A stretch of DNA of 64,000 nt from Nemertoderma westbladi (Eukaryota > Xenacoelomorpha > Nemertodermatida > Nemertodermatidae): the NCBI GenBank assembly GCA_032718475.1, contig JAUCBJ010001300.1:20926-84925 (forward strand), given 5' to 3'. Below are positions 33,336-45,200 of this stretch, piece after piece. Below the pieces are notes generated by a model, which ran no database searches, had not been told where the DNA came from, and was given only the letters and a program-made list of their open reading frames with translations. How positions within the stretch are numbered: the first letter of the stretch is position 1; each line of letters opens with the position of its first letter. A program made the translations under genes and the position numbers.

Positions 33336-33810
33336 GTCCATAAATGACGTCACGCAGAGTAGGCTTGACTAGTAAGCTTAACTACACTAAACTACTAAAC
33401 GGTCCCTAAACTACTGGCTTACTGGTAGGTACTGGCCTAGGTAGATACCGGTATCAGTTTGAAAGGCTACCACTCTGCCACTATCTGACTATGGATAACA
33501 ACAAACTATTTAACAGTGGTTCGCCAAACATGTCCGCACTAGTCAATACTTCACTCAAGTTGTAAAATGTTTGGACCCCAACTGTTGCTCAGCGCCACGC
33601 TCATGTTTATTTCAAGTGATTCCTTCCAGATTTATCCCTCCACCTATTCCAATATCACAAAGTGATATCTGAACCTGAACAATTTTCCGTCTCAACCCAT
33701 AACTTTTTATCACTCTTTGTCAATCTAGCTTTGGGTACGACCATTTTGACGCTCCTACCTCGTCCTACAACCGCCTTCAAGGCTATTCCATACGATTTGT
33801 ATTGTAATAT
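33336..33810. other. non-coding between the core repeat and the SINE
   Basis: Starts with ggggccgtccataaatgacg, which looks like a transposon terminus, but no matching inverted partner was found nearby. Confidence 0.4.
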
Positions 33811-34062
33811 AATATTGGTTATTTATATAGCGCTTTTCTACGCTCAGCATACTCAAAGCGCTTTTATTATCATTACCCCCAGCAAAGCCAGGTTCCCATT
33901 ATACCGCTGGGTTGACGTAGGCACTAATGTCTAAAGTGTCTTGCCTAGGGACACCACAGTGCGAAATTTCTATAGCCTTTAGTCGGATTCGAACCTGCGC
34001 CACCAACACTATTGTGTAAGCAGTTCAGGCGCCATATCCACTCGGACACTGCGACATTGTCC
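33811..34062 (-). mobile_element. tRNA-derived SINE
   Basis: On the minus strand a tRNA-Ser/Leu-like head shows an A-box-like ccgagtggatatggc (34031-34046) and a consensus B box ggttcgaatcc (33985-33995), then a non-tRNA body ending in the block with aaagcgctttgagtatgctg and agcgctatataaataacc, a type often seen in marine animal genomes. It does not fold as a full tRNA with an acceptor stem, so I call it a SINE and not a gene. Confidence 0.7.
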
Positions 34063-34365
34063 CTCAATAATATCAAAGCTTAGTGAACGCATCTGCGAAA
34101 CGTGCAGCATTTATTTCGCATCGAAGGTTTTGTTAAAACAACATATTCATGTCCATGGAGGAGCGGAACTACTACTACTAGTATCGGCATGCTGCATGCA
34201 TTAGTTAGGAAGTTTTCCCTCGGTTCTCCGGTTCTTGGTGATATTATATCCTGGGGGTGTTGTTGTTTCAGACCTGATATGCTAGCTACTGAACCTGGAT
34301 GGAAGCTATTTATCGCTGCTCGAACTGAGGCTACCAAGATGTGGATTGGATCAATGGTGTTGGTC

Positions 34366-36950
34366 TCAGGGAAAGGCTCGCCGATCTGGAGGGCATGATG
34401 GATGTTTACTAAACATTTTACAGATAGGGGGGGGGGGACTGGACACACAGTCATACTGGTGTGCAGGTACCGGTATAGGCCTATCCACTTCTTGCCTATC
34501 TACCGGTATGTATGCCGCGACTTCCGGGTTTAATCCCGTTGTCCGCGCTACCCTATCGCCTACACTATCTCTCCCAGCATGGCCTATAGTATGTGCAGTA
34601 AGGCCTACAGTATGTCCTGCAGTCTGCCTGTGTCCTTCCAGACCGAAGTTTAGTCTTCTCGAATATTCCAAGAAGTCCTCCCCGCGACTACCATATTCTC
34701 GAATGGCCCCTACGTTCCGTCGGGAAGATTCTCTTCGATCCCCTCTTCTGTCTTCATCTTCGTACATCCTGTACCCTTCTCCCGGTGTGTGGTATATCTC
34801 ACCAGGTTATGTTTCTCCAGGGCGATGGCAATCTCCCGGAGTATGACCCCACCGGCTCTCTGACTCCATCTCGACTACTGACTGCTCACTGTCCGTCCTT
34901 CCTCTCTGGTTGCTCGTGGCAATGCTCCTTTGATTCTCCTCACTTCGTCTCGCTTCAGTGTAGTGTTCCTCCTCGTGAGATCTCGCTTCGACCTCCCAGA
35001 TAAACTCCACTGTTCTTCTTCCATCTTCCGACTGGGCTCGACGTTTTCTCGCTCGCCCGCTCACAGCACCAATGTCTCTCTCTCTGCCCAGCTGGACAGC
35101 CCCGGGGATATTCGCAATCCCCCTACTATTCTCTGTCATCGGGTGCCACGGTTCACCTAACTCGCCGCGCGCATTGTCCACCGACGCTTGTGGGACATTT
35201 TCTGGGTTTGTTCACCCCCGCTTCTCGCTGCGCAACTGCGTGGCCTTGCAGGCTCTCATTGGGTTAACTCACCCCCGCTTCTCCCTGTGCAACTGTGTGG
35301 CCTTGCAGGCTCTCGTTGGGTTGACTCACCCCCGCTCCTCCCTGTGCAACTGCATGGCCTTGCAGGCTCTCATTGTTCCCCCTATGTTTGTATTAATTGC
35401 ACCGTTATTAATTTCGCCTTGATTTGTCACACCATTATCAATAATATTATTTTGATTAATTTCTTCAGGGTTATTTAACGCATTAATGTTACCTAAATTA
35501 TTTAAATTATTTTGCTTGAGATTATTTGTATTATTTAGATTATTTTGCACATTTAAATTAGGGTTATTGTTGTAAAATAATAATTCCTGCAAGAAAGGTT
35601 TGATTAGGATTGTCTATTACGGTACTATTAATATTAACTCCCTCTAACGTATTATTATTATTACCCCCCCCCCCCCCATCCCCCCCCCCCCCGCCCGTAC
35701 GGTTACAACAGTCCTGGGTCTGTCGTCCGGTACCTGTAAGTGGGGCATTAACAAAGGTTTCCATTACCTCTGGTTCTTCATAAATACTACCCGAACCAGC
35801 CTCACTCTCCGATAATCCCATTTTTGCCAGTTCTAATCAGCCCTTTTGCTTCGCTCAATACTGCATCAACCCCCTCAGCCGGGTATGCATATCATCCCGC
35901 ATCCGTTTACCTGCTCTCTCTCTCTCTATCTGTCCTCCCTCATACTCTGGTTGGCTAATTCTATCTCCCTCGCCTCCCGCTCTCTACGCTCGTTCACCTC
36001 TCTTGCCTCCAGCTCCTTGCGCTTGTTCACCTCTCTTGCCTCCCGCTCCTTGCGCTCGTTTTCTACTCTCGCCTCCCGCTCCTTGTGCTCTTTACGCTCA
36101 CTCATCTCTGTCTCCTCGCGCTCCCTATAGTTTCTCGCCACCCTCTCGGCCCTCTCTTTACACTCTCTCGCTAATTCCCTCTCCCTCTCTAATAGCGCAG
36201 TTCCCTCATCTAACTGCCTCTCCAGTTCCTTTTGATCCAGCACCACAATGTCTAGTTGACACGCCAGAACTATCTCTAACACCCTTCTCTTGCTTTCGTG
36301 GAGGATGTAGTGGACTTACCGGTCACGACGGACTCCCGTCGCCTCTCTCTCCTACTAATTTTCCCCCATTTACTGGGGTTCCTACTAACCAATGACACCG
36401 AATCCTCGGGGTTAACCTCGGATTCGCCGTCGTGCGGGTCCGCCCATCCCACTAACTTAATTCCCCTGGCATCCTCTAGGTAAGGCCCTACGTACACTAC
36501 ATCTGGTTCCATTACCTCGGACCGCCACAATTCAAACAGTTCTGTGGCGACCCCCCTCGCTCTCTCATTCGCCAGTTCTCCCTGTCCAAAATGGACTAAG
36601 TAACGAAAATGTTTATTCGACTCACCTAGCCTCTGGTATAGTTTAGGCTGGTCTACCTTTCTCCCCTCCTTAGCCTCTTTTAGTAGTTTCTTCGTGGCGT
36701 TGTACGCCTGTTGTAGGCGATCACTCGTCCTGATGTCCTCCTCGTTGACTCTACCTTCCCTCCTCATCCGGCGTCGTACCGATGGCCCCACCGTCGCCGT
36801 TCCGGTGGGCCGTCCGTCGCCCTCGGCCTGTGACTGGCCGGTGACTTCGGTACTCCGACCGCCGTCATTGTCTTGCATCGACTCATCATTGTCTTTCCCT
36901 CCTCGTTGTTGTCGGCCGCCCTCCGCTTGGGTATTCGGATCGTCCCTCAT
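34366..36950 (-). pseudogene. unrecognised gag-like coding region, low complexity, several breaks
   Basis: Minus-strand frames follow one another: 36950-36276 (hydrophilic, Gly/Arg/Glu-rich N-terminus, then a folded-looking part with ELFELWRSEVMEPDVVYVGP), 36282-35926 (long Arg/Glu coiled coil), 35821-35564 (acidic, with a Gly run coded by a G/C run), 35592-35326 (Asn-rich), 35181-34807 and 34767-34366 (both Arg/Glu-rich). Adjacent frames overlap or are separated by stops. Coiled coil plus charged disordered tail and a preceding TATA-driven leader resemble a retroelement gag whose pol is missing; a decayed host gene is also possible. I recognise no family. Codon-like structure is supported mainly by the length and order of the frames. 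Confidence 0.4.
35210..35375 (-). repeat. 57-bp tandem repeat, three copies
   Basis: Each unit holds tgcaaggccacgcagttgc and ends gaagcgggggtga on the minus strand. As 57 is a multiple of three, each copy puts a TGA at the same place in the frame shared by the Asn-rich and Arg/Glu-rich parts. Confidence 0.9.
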
Positions 36951-37504
36951 TGGCGAATCCGGGGTGGCAGGCCAGTATCGTCTCGTCTCGGCCTCTCGGA
37001 TTGTTTGGTTGGTGTCGTCCGGGGTTCGCGGCGGCGTTCTTTCACCCTCCTACTCTCGGGGTGTTTGTCCGCTCATCTTTGGGCTTTCTGGTTCTGGTCA
37101 CAGTTTTAGTTGTCGGTTTAGTTTAGACTTCTCGGCTAGTTTCAACTGTGACGGGATTGAGTTAAATGATCCTGACTGGGTTAGGTTGTACGCGTCACTT
37201 TGCTGCTGGGCTGCTGAACTAATATCTTTGGCCAAAGGCCGTCGGGAAAATAACAGAGTTTGTGTTTCTCGTTGTTAATGTTCCAATGATAATAGCACAG
37301 TATGTATAACAGATAATAGTAGAAATTGCATTACAGAATGATAACAGCCGGTCTGCAACTGTGTGATTAATGAACTGACCGGTACACCAGTAATCAGGAT
37401 AACTATATGATTGATACACATAGATATTGGTTTCACCTCTACTCTACTTTGGCCTTCGCTACCCAATGGATGCTTTCCTATCTTTCCCCACGTGCTCCCC
37501 TGCC

Positions 37505-37525
37505 CGCTATTGGCTTATATACTAA
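37505..37525 (-). promoter_or_regulatory. TATA box upstream of the gag-like region
   Basis: Minus strand reads agtatataagccaatag, with TATATAAG at 37521-37514. It lies about 560 bp before the first ATG of the region at 36950, with an untranslated leader containing a short upstream ORF (near 37070). It could be an LTR or gene promoter; a second LTR was not found. Confidence 0.35.
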
Positions 37526-37639
37526 TTGTCACTTTGGCACTCCCTGTAGGTGTTACCCCCAGCCGCTAGCCTCAACTAGCCGGGCTCTCCCTCCGAGGCG
37601 GTATGACCTCTCACCTCTCTCTGTGGCTTAGGGCGTGCG

Positions 37640-37796
37640 TCGCCCCCCCCCCCCCCCCCCCGAGTTGGTTATGAGGCGAGATTATTATTGGTAATCTCGT
37701 ATTGGTAAAAATGCCACTGGTTCCATTTTAGGTGGAGATGAAGGGAATTGAATCCGCTTACATTAACATCTCTTAATTCATTGATTAACTGATCTG
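37640..37796. other. C run and non-coding sequence
   Basis: A run of 18 C at about 37645-37662, followed by unremarkable sequence; the run length is prone to error. Confidence 0.4.
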
Positions 37797-38470
37797 GGGT
37801 CAGTTTCATAAAACAACCTTAGCTAAGGTGCATCTTAAGTCATAAGTGTTGCCTTAAATATCAACACCCATGCTTACTATAACTTAGTGCTACCTTAGAA
37901 ACTTAAGGTAGTCCGCCACAATTTACTTAAATACTGAACTTTAGGTCAGCCTGTTTGTAAGTCTCACCTTTTAAATATTTAATGTAATCAATGCTGAAAG
38001 TTCACCTTAACTAGATTCGGGTCATACTTTACTAAGTGCCTCATTAAGTTCGGTTGCATAAATTTTTTATGGTCCCACTTTAGCTAAGTTCAACTTATCT
38101 AATAATTTATCATTTGTGGCATTCCTTCAATTCATGCAGTACATAACGTTTCGTTTAATTATTTCAGTTTATAACAACTGTATGGCTTTTAAGTGACTCC
38201 GTCCACAACCTACAATAAATTATTATTAATTAAGCTAAATAATGAATGTTTTAAACGAATGAAAAGCCCGGGATGCCATCTGGACCCATGTTTGACTTAA
38301 GGTTTTTAGTTTGGCTGAATCGCATCTTATGGACTTCAACAAATTCTACAAAATTCAACAAATAAACTATTTTTGATATAATCCTTCTGAAGTGGTAATA
38401 AAATTGTTATCTGTCTTTTACCTGAGAACACAAGCAATGAAAAATGTCTACAGACTGTATAGGGATAATT
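37797..38470 (-). repeat. interspersed repeat R1, copy 3 (inverted)
   Basis: tggtaataaaattgttatct and aaactatttttgatataatc match the reverse complement of 17160-17220. The ends show cataaaacaaccttagctaa, like the end of copy 1. Several short inverted aacttaagg/ccttaag motifs lie inside. Confidence 0.7.
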
Positions 38471-38775
38471 ATAGGCCTACAGTACTGTAGGCAGGGGCCG
38501 GACCATTTGAAGAATACCAGGATTTCACTTTTTGGTCGACTTTTTATTGGAATTTTATATGTGAAGATTTTTATTTTTTTTAATATATCTTTATTAAGTG
38601 TTTTATAGCGCTTATTTATGTCTTATATCTTGTACATATACTAATTCGTGTATTGTTTTGGTTAGATTCTGACCATCTGTAACCTGTGTTTTTTGTGAAA
38701 ACCTGGTATTCTTCACATAGGGCTAACTGCAAAGTGAAATATAACGGCAGAAAGTCTGGTATTCTTTACATGGGC

Positions 38776-39986
38776 TGTAAAAGCTTTTGTGGGATAACTG
38801 ATTCGTTTGCCTTGCTGGCCAGTTCCCCCCCGGTCGCTAGAATACTCTAAAAGGGATCTATAGCTAAAATAGTGCAAGCTACCAGCTTATTGGCTGATGG
38901 GCTGTACGAAGGTATCTGGGTTCTGTTCGATCGGCCAACCAGCTTAGGGAGGTTGCCTCAGCCCTGCTGTCCGTATCGGCCAATAGAATTTGAGTGGGCG
39001 TTGATTTTGACCTATCCCAGAGCTACTGAACTGAATTTCCTATCTGTATGCTCATCCTCTGTGTTGGACGGGAGCTTCGGGGAATAAGGGTAGTTGGTAT
39101 CCTCGTATAGTTATTCTAGTCATATGATTCTTCATATGATTCTGTTGTTGTGTTCCCATTTTTCGCCATAACACCGGCTTTTGGGAAGAACTCTAGTAAA
39201 ACTGCTTAAATTATCGAAAGTATAACTGTTATCTTATCCGATCTAACTAACTCACTGGTAATCATATTATTCTCCCGAACTTTACTTATTAATTATATTG
39301 TTTGTACTGTTATTTACCGTCAGTTATTAATTGTATCTATTTGTTGAGGAAATATTGCCCTTTGGAGAATACGGATAAATCACCCAAAATTCCCAATTTT
39401 CTTGATACACTACAGGTTAGAGAGACAGGCTATACATAACAATTGCGATTTATATTAATGTGGTGTGTATTGAATCTAATGTTATTTAGCAGACCCTACA
39501 TGAGTCAATTGCTGCTCTCTTTATGTGTGATCAAATTTACTGACGGTCGGCAGAATAGTGTGCATGATTGTGATTGGTAACAAAGCATTTCCTAAAGAAT
39601 GCGCCTTATACTTTAATCATAAGCGGTATCGTTGCGTTTAGTATAAGTCCTAGTTCTGTTTAAATAGATAGAGCGCCACGTCCTAAAGGAACTGTTAATA
39701 TTTCCCGAAAGCCAATAATATCTGTCAGAAATTAATTATTAACGATCAATCGAATAATACAGTAAGTTTACACTGCAACCTTACACTGCAATAATAAAAT
39801 TTAAGCAGCCGAATTCAGCCTCCCGGGTGTAGATCCATCGGGTGAATGATCGCGCATGGGCTGGCTTCGGTTAATGTTTTGTTTATTAGCATAAAATATT
39901 GTCGTATGCTAAAGGTGTTTTAATTAACTAAAAGACATATAAATTTTGGCAGGTTAAACTGCTAAAGGTCTTCAAAAGCGCGAACA
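38776..39986 (+). repeat. 5' LTR of the BEL element
   Basis: 1,211 bp, TG...CA. AATAAA at 39793-39798 is a likely poly(A) signal. The frame at 38872-39087 is repeated in the 3' LTR and is not a gene. Confidence 0.93.
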
Positions 39987-42212
39987 ATAACAGTTAACGA
40001 TCTTATTGCAGTAGGCAATAAGGTTGCAAAATACCGTAGTGACCGGTAAACCTGAACCGGTACTTCTGTAGGTCAGTAGGCCCAACTGCCAGAACCGGTA
40101 CTGCTGTAGGTCCGTAGGTCCAACTGCCAGAACCGGTACTTCTGTAGGTCTGTAGGCCCAACTGTCCTAACCGGTACTGCTGTATAAGTACATTAGTATT
40201 ATTCGATTTGATTATTGTATACCGGTAGGTCTTGGTACTTAATCAGGGAACGGCCGCCCTGATTTTTATTTGAGATTCTACTTATTTCTGTCGGTTTTAT
40301 TTACTAGTAGGCTAATATTGAGCAGAAGGCGTGTGACCCTGCTCAGATTGTTCAGATAATTGTAGGCTGAGCTGCTGTCTGACTGTTGTTGGGTTTGGAG
40401 AGATTACGGCGTGTGTAGAGTTTGTCTGATAAAGTGCCGTTAGTAAGTTGGGGCAGCCATATGCTGTAAGGTCAATCCCCTCTTAAAGAATAAGTCGTAC
40501 TACCGTGTTAGAACGCATACTAACTAACTGTTTCAGAATCTGCATATACTGTAGTTTATTTAGGCTTGATCGTAGTCTGCCAGTGTTTTAGCCTGTGTTT
40601 GTTTGTGTGGTCTGTTCAGGTACCGTAATAGTTATTACTCAGATATTTTGTAGGCTGGATTGTTGTCTAGCTATTATTAGGTCTGAAGAGATTGCTGTGT
40701 GTGTGGAGTTTGTCTGATAAAGTGCTGTTAGTAAGTTGGGGCAGCCATATGCTGTAAGGTCAATCCCCTCTTAAAGAATAAGTCGTACTACCGTGTTAGA
40801 ACGCATACTAACTAACCATTTCAGAATCTACACGTACGGTAGTTTATTTAGGCTTGGTGGTAGTCTGCCAGCGTTTGGTTTGTATTTTGTTTGAGTATTC
40901 TGTACGGGTAGCGTAATATTTATTATTCAGAGTTTATGCGATTATTCGCAACATTCATGTCCCCAAGTTTATTCCTACAGTAATTGTGCTTGTTATACAT
41001 ACCGTTATAGTTAAATTAACCCCGGTACTACACGGGCTGCTTGGCGTAGGACAAGACTGGTGACTTTGTGCTCTGGTCACTCCAGCAGATGCCGTGGTTC
41101 TTTTAACTGTTCAAGTATATTTAACTACTGATTATTTGTTATACCGGTACTTGTACCTAATTTAGGGTTTAGTGTACAGTGCTTTCCGAAGTAATTAGTG
41201 TGTAGGCAGTATATTTGTGTTGTAAAGTGGTTGATAGGCACATTCGTTAGCTCTATTAACTTCTGGGTAGGAACAATCCGTGATACATAACGTAGTACCT
41301 ATAGCGATACGGTTATAGGTCGTCAGGCGGTGGTATTTTCCTATCTGGACAGTGCAATATATTTACTACTACTTATTATTTCAAATACCGTAGTACCCTG
41401 TCCGTTGTAATAACCAGAAATCTAACCCTTTGTTAGGCTGGTTTGTAGACTTCCTGTAAAATTACCCTAAAAATTTCGTACGTAATATTTTTGTTGTGTT
41501 TAATTAGAGAATTAATCTCACCCATATCGTAAGTAATTTGTAGTATTAAGTAACTTAAGTAAATTAGAATTATCAGTTTTAGTGTCTCAATAAGTAACAC
41601 TTCACTGAGAGCGCACAGCTTCTGTGTAGTGACTCCCCCAGAAATAATAACATTTATTTCAAATATTGACAAAACCCATTTAAACGGGTATATATCTATT
41701 ATAAATCAACTCAAACGATTTATAAATAGTAGGCCTGCCATACAACAACTAGGTCTCAATATCAGTTGGACTACTGCTTAAATAACGGTAATAAAGTAAG
41801 TTAAAGTAACCAAGTAACCCTAAAATATTCAGAAATTCAATTATTCTAAAATAATTGACATACCGGTATTTACCATAGGCTTATTATATTTATTTCTATA
41901 AATTTGAGCTGAAATCATACCGGTACTCTGTAATTAATTCTAGTTCATAATTATACTTATATATACTATAAGTGTAAGCTGTATACCGGTATTCACGATA
42001 GGCCTATTATATATTTATATATATTTGTGCTAAATTTATATACCGGTACTCTGTGACAAACCTAGTTTACAATACTTATATATATTATAAGTGCATACCG
42101 GTATTCTAATATACTGCAATAAATTACCGGTACTAGGCCAGCGGTCATACTGAATTACTAGACTTGCTTTAACTGAAACTATAGTAGTAGACATTCAACT
42201 GTATAGCTAAAC
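39987..42212 (+). other. 5' leader of the BEL element with tandem repeats
   Basis: No coding sequence. It holds three repeat blocks: a 38-bp unit (aaccggtacttctgtaggtc type) about 3.5 times at 40054-40185; a unit of about 292 bp twice at about 40330-40930 (shared gtttgtctgataaagtg and ataagtcgtactaccgtgtt); and a unit of about 120 bp two to three times at 41858-42105 (accggtatt...cttatatatattataagtg). A primer-binding site was not identified right after the LTR. Confidence 0.7.
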
Positions 42213-45200
42213 ATGTCTGACACTCAGCAAAACCTGTCAGACAGTCTGATCGATACAACTATCTGTGACTCAGATAGGAGTGTGGAGCGAGTAAGAAAGG
42301 AGTTCAGCTCACCTCCTACTGCAAAAAAGGTCATCCCTCCAGTAGTATCAGACCCTAGGCTAATCCACCATAGGTCCATCATAGGCACTCGGGCACAGGT
42401 CAAACGGAACCAAGAGGCAGTTGTCCCATCGCAGCAACATCTTGGTCAAGAACCTACTTCCCAGCGACCCGATAGCTCCAGCAGTTCGGATACTGTAGAG
42501 CTGACCCCCGAACGCGGAGTGCAGATGGCTGCTACAGTCTACTCGGACCCCCTTCTTACCCTTCCTGCTGCAGTGCTAACTGCTATATTCATTGCGGTGG
42601 AGGAACATCAAGCCGACTGGGCGAGGAATAAGCGAGCGACCCAAAATAATTATGCGGGATACGCCAGGGAAGAATTGATGTCTATTGTCGAGTCACAATG
42701 GAACTTTCCCGGACTCGGACTCCCGTTGGATCTGTCCGAGGCTACTTGGGAAGATATACACAGGATGGGAGTGGCTAAAGATACAATGGATCCAGCTGTT
42801 TGGAAGAGGTCGGCAGCAGGATATGTGCAGGGATTCTTCGGCTCCTTGGAGCGATTGGAAGAACAACTGTTTCGACAACTTCAAGGACCTCAAGAGCAGG
42901 AAGAGCTGCTATACCAAGTACGCGAAAGAACCCTACGCATTCGACTAATCCTCTCAGCCTTTGAGGAAACTTCCAAAAGAAGACAGGACACGTCGCTGCA
43001 GGTTGCTGTCAAAACTTGGTTACATCGGGTAGATCTCAAAGTACAGGAAACGGCCCAGTGGAAATCCCAGCTGGCTGAGAGATCACCCTATGAAGAACAA
43101 ACTGATGTCACCCTTTCTCAAGCGGAAAGCGAAGAGACCGCCGAGAAACCGCGAACTAGAGACGCTATCGACATTTATTTGTCCGACTATCAGCGATTCC
43201 TAGGAAACGAAGAGTTGAGGAGACGGCTGTCTGGACTTTCCCCTAATAGTGAAGGAACCAAGCTTGTGTTGGACTCAATCGATGCCGAAATGTTAGCTGC
43301 AAACCAAGCTGAATGTGATGAAAAACTCCGCCTCACTAGAGTCCGAGAAGAACAAGTAAAGAAAGAACGGATAGAGAAAAGAAAGGTAGCAGCAGAAGCG
43401 GCGGCAGAAGCAGAAGCCGAAAGAAAAGCGACAGAAGCAGAAGCCGAAAGAAAAACGGCAGAAGCAGAAAGAAAGGCGGCAGAAGCAGAAGCAGAAAGAA
43501 AAGCAGCAGTGGCAGAAGCAGAACGAAGAGCTTCTGAGGAGACTATCCAACTGGAGTTGGAAAATCTGCAAGAGACGCAAGACAGTATAAATAAACAGTT
43601 TACTGCTAATCAAATGCAGATGATGAGAAAATCTACTCCCAAGCGCCAGGGATACACATCCTCGGAGGAAGGCGAGACTACCGATCCTGAAGGCGGAGGA
43701 AATAGATCTCATCTAAGTAGGCGTAGAAAAACATCTTACCGTCGCAAATTGCCTGATTTGCCCCCAGCTATTAGAAGACAGCTAGCTAGCACAGACTTGA
43801 GTAGTATAGAACCTACAGCCCAAAGTATTAAGGTCCAAAGACTCTCTACAATAGTTGATGAGCCTGAGATAATTAGGCCTGTAGTTCCCAAAGTCGCTTC
43901 TGTGTTAGAGACCCCTGTACTTCCAGAGCTTAACTCTAAATTCCCTTTACATAGTACTACACTGCCTGTACCCGGTGGAGCAGTCCAAGAGAATATCCCT
44001 GTCCAGATAGCAGAGAGAGAAATCAAAAATTTTTCTCCCGTCGTCCCGCGTCAGCCCGCTACTATGTTGGCGACTCCCGCTTCGGCGGTTGAGTGGGTAG
44101 AAGAGGGACGGCGGGGGATGAATCTCCTGCTAGGACAGATGCAGGAGACTGTCCACCAACTTAAGGGAACAGTGAGGGAAGGTAGAGCAGAGTTGCAAGA
44201 AGTGCAGCAAAGTATCGCACTAGAACGCGACAAATTAGTCAATATCCAAAAGGGCATACCAATACCCCCTGTAACATTGTGTCAACCTGTTAGGTCTGAA
44301 GTACTACATGCGCAAGGTGTGGAGCCTACACGCATCTATACTGCTAGTGAAGTAGAAACTCCTATAGCAAACCCTATTAAGGGTGATTATACGCCTGTTG
44401 CTAATGATATTCCCTATAGACCTGATAATGATCCGAGAAATTTATATACCGATAATTCGATATTAAATAACACGATGGCCCAAGAAAGCTTTACGCGTCA
44501 GATGGCTAGAACAGAAGCCCGCCAAGCGGTCAAAGTGGGAGAGATCGTCAAATTCAATGGAGATGAGATGAAATGGTTACCTTTCAACGAATATTACAAA
44601 GATAGCATACAGAACTCTGTACTATCTAACGGAGAGAAACTTAGATTCCTCATCAAGTGCTTGGAAGGACCTCCCAAGTTAATGGCGTTAAAGTTTATTG
44701 GACATCCAGATGGATTAAGACAAGTTTGGGATACATTAAACATCAGGTATGGTAACAAGGATAACATAGCTAAGTATTTGTATGCAAAATTAGTAGCCCC
44801 CCGACACTTCCTTAGTAGCGGGATTATAGAGTTTTCCGATGAGATTCAAGAGATCTGTAGACAACTGGACTGGTTAGGTAAGTCGCATGAATATCAGAGT
44901 TCCATGGTTATTGGAGCCGTAGTCTCTACTTTACCAAAGGGTGGAGTATGTACACGCTGGGACAAGAAAGTGTTGTACATGAATGAACAACAACGACGAA
45001 GTCCTACCATGGCTGATCTCATGTCCTTCTTAGATAGTGAAGTAAAATTACAACTCATAAGGCAGTCCAGAGAGAAAACATCGGAAAATAAGGTAAGTGA
45101 GAAACCCGTTTCTAGGAGAAGGATAATACCAGTGTGTTATACTGACGACGGCGAAAGCCAAGCTTCTCAAGAAGAGGACAGCGGGAAAGACACAGCAAAA

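Noticed and set aside
33985-34046. Functional tRNA gene
   Set aside because: A and B boxes are present, but there is no matching acceptor stem and the sequence continues into a SINE body.
35846-36395. Plus-strand Ser/Leu- and Pro-rich ORFs
   Set aside because: They are antisense to the Arg/Glu coiled-coil frame; the minus-strand reading is more plausible, though uncertain.
43293-43712. Minus-strand ORF opposite the Gag coiled coil
   Set aside because: It arises from the repetitive AEAERK coding on the plus strand.
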